Source: Liolophura sinensis
Lineage: Eukaryota; Mollusca; Polyplacophora; Chitonida; Chitonidae
Reading direction: 5' to 3'
Assembly: GCF_032854445.1 (NCBI RefSeq)
Contig: NW_027018000.1
Span: 1 to 64,000, forward strand
DNA length: 64,000 nt
The notes beneath the pieces were generated by a model. That model was not told the origin of the DNA, made no database searches, and worked only from the letters and a program-made list of their open reading frames with translations. Shown here piece by piece: positions 62,597 to 64,000 of this stretch (its first letter is position 1; the number at the start of each line of letters is the position of its first letter). Made by a program: the position numbers and the translations under genes.

Positions 62597-64000
62597 TTGA
62601 TTATAAGTTATGTGCCCTTCGGTAGCCAGAAGACGTCAAATCTTTGGGCCAAGCCCATTTAACTCATCCAGCAATTGTTTTACTTCTAAGTCGAAGACAA
62701 ACTCAATGTCTTTATCTACATGTTGAAAAACCACACCATTTGTATATAAAAAACAAAAGGTACTTGATACAGTCTGCTGTAAAAAGTACAATTAAACACT
62801 GACCCACATCAATAAGGTGCCAAAAGATGCGCAATTTGGCCAGGCATCTCCAGCTGTTGAAAAATTGCAAATTTCCTTGGTTTCCATGGAGTAAGAGCCG
62901 TTGCTGGGCACTTGATTTTCATATAAATGCTCATTCAATTGTCGCTACAGCCAAAATTAATGATCGGAGAGCAACGCGGTTTGCACCATTCGATTTCTCG
63001 TCACAAAATACGTCGGATTAGCCTCTTGCCAGGAGCATTGGAACAGTTTTTCCATTTTTGGATTTTTGCCTGGGCTTTTTGCTAATTGAAATCGGCTACA
63101 TTTACTATGTACCATCGCGACTGGTCATTACTATATTCAACTTTTGATTATAAGTTATGTGCCCTTCGGTAGCCCAGAGGACGTCAAATCTTTGGGCCAA
63201 GCCCATTTAACTCACCCAGCAAATGTCTTACTTCTAAGTCGAAGACAAACTCAATGTCTTTATCTACATGTTGAAAAACCACACCATTTGTATATAAAAA
63301 CAACAAGGTACTTGATACAGTCTGCTGTAAAAAATACAATTAAACACTGACCCACATCAATAAGGTGCCAAAAGATGCGCAATTGGGCCAGGCATCTCCA
63401 GCTGTTGAAAAATTGCAAATTTCCTTGGTTTCCATGGAGTAAGAGCCGTTGCTGGTCACGTGATTTTCACATAAATGCTCATTCAATTGTCGCTACAGCC
63501 AAAAGTATTGGTCGGAGAGCAACGCGGTTTGCACCACTCGATTTCTCGTCACAAAATACGTCGGATTAGTCTCTTACAAGCAGCATTGGAAGAGTTTTTC
63601 CACTTTTGGATTTTTGCCTGGGCTTTTTGCTAATTAAATTCGGCTACATTTACTATGTAATATCGCTACTGGTCATTACTATATTCAATTTTTGATTATA
63701 AGTTATGTGCCCCTTCGGTAGCCCAGAGGACGTCAAATCTTTGGGCCAAGCCCATTTAACTCACCCAGCAAAGGTCTTACTTCTAAGTCGAAGACAAACT
63801 CAATTTCTTTATCTACATGTTGAAAAACCACACCATTTGTATATAAAAACAAGAAGGTACTTGATACAGTCTGCTGTAAAAAGTAGAATTGAACACTGAC
63901 CCACATCAATAAGGTGCCAAAAGATGCGGAATTGGACCAGGCATCTCCAGCTGTTGAAAAATTGCAAATTTCCTTGGTTTCCATGGAGTAAGAGCCGTTG
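62597..64000. repeat. Right-edge monomers (starts 62597, 63144, 63692)
   Basis: Unit 62597 is T-like ('aattaatgatcgg', 'cacttgatt') in its middle, with a G-like tail ('cttgccaggagc'), a recombinant pattern. It lacks one C in 'ggtagccagaag'. Unit 63144 is of the right-hand subtype. Unit 63692 has an extra C ('gtgccccttcgg') and runs off the window after 309 bp. Confidence 0.85.

Larger units (their letters stand above)
1..64000. repeat. Tandem satellite DNA array, 548/551-bp monomer, 118 unit starts
   Basis: The whole window is a head-to-tail array with one orientation throughout. Landmarks such as 'ttgattataag', 'gtatataaaaa', 'catctccagctgttg' and 'tttccatggagtaag' recur every 548 or 551 bp from end to end. 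Most unit lengths are 548, 549 or 551. Exceptions are 490 (three units), 533 (two), 537, 541, 542, 553 and one 223-bp fragment. No inverted monomer, transposon insertion or unique spacer was seen. Such organisation is typical of eukaryotic heterochromatic satellites. The monomer matches no satellite family I know by sequence. Position on the chromosome (centromere, pericentromere, subtelomere) cannot be read from the window. Confidence 0.98.

Noticed and set aside
1-64000. CENP-B box
   Set aside because: I looked for TTCG followed at the right spacing by A and CGGG on both strands of the monomer. The TTCG occurrences ('ccttcggtagcc', 'cattcgatttc') do not fit the rest of the consensus.
1-64000. 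tRNA-like or SINE-derived promoter (A and B boxes)
   Set aside because: The nearest B-box-like segment ('attcgatttc') deviates at key positions, and no A box lies at the right distance upstream.
1-64000. CRISPR array
   Set aside because: Repeats are long, contiguous and have no unique spacers of uniform size, so this is a satellite.
1-64000. Ribosomal, 5S or snRNA gene cluster
   Set aside because: A unit of about 550 bp would suit a 5S cluster, but I recognise no 5S or snRNA sequence and no consistent T-run terminator after a conserved gene-sized core.
1-64000. Transposon termini or LTRs within the monomer
   Set aside because: I found no terminal inverted repeat, target-site duplication or coding remnant. 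The array is continuous with no insertion scar.

Overview
This 64 kb window is one uninterrupted head-to-tail array of a tandem satellite DNA. I find no gene, RNA gene, transposon, CRISPR array or unique sequence in it. The basic monomer is 548 bp, with a common 551-bp length class. All units have the same orientation. Phased on a conserved 'ttgattataag' start, the units begin at 26, 572, 1124, 1675, 2223 and so on to 63692: 118 starts, of which 62374 is a 223-bp fragment and 63692 is cut by the window edge. Base composition is about 60% A+T (hand count of a sample). A 64-kb array of about 550-bp monomers with higher-order structure points to a eukaryotic nuclear genome (centromeric, pericentromeric, subtelomeric or other heterochromatin) assembled from long reads. 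I do not recognise the family and cannot name the organism.

Layout. From 1 to about 32.9 kb is a mosaic of monomer subtypes with local dimer and trimer duplications: an apparently identical 1,096-bp dimer at 1547-3732, a 1,646-bp trimer spacing at 7.7-9.9 kb, a 1,647-bp spacing at 12.7-15.4 kb, a 4,391-bp spacing linking about 18.9-19.8 kb with 23.3-24.2 kb, and a 1,099-bp dimer at 24.2-26.7 kb. At 28.6-32.3 kb lies an older, diverged copy of part of a roughly 9.25-kb higher-order repeat (HOR). From about 32.9 kb new alleles appear and the conserved CACGTG site is lost in nearly half of the units. From 38741 a 9,257-bp, 17-monomer HOR is followed directly by a second copy from 47998. The two are about 99.9% identical by eye over 7.3 kb. 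The second copy has grown to 12,000 bp by internal amplification of a four-monomer block of about 2,193 bp. From 59998 to the end the array returns to a four-monomer set also present at 33.4-36.2 kb, then shows a truncated monomer at 62593/62597.

Each monomer carries short conserved elements: GACGTC, a TGGGC-CAA-GCCCA dyad, a TATATAAAA box followed about 28 bp later by an initiator-like ACAGTCT, CAGCTG, CCATGG and CACGTGAT. These make a testable, unproven case for satellite transcription and for sequence-specific protein binding. Short reading frames of 64-101 codons recur only because the repeat recurs. Their stops are shared across monomers and I do not call them genes.
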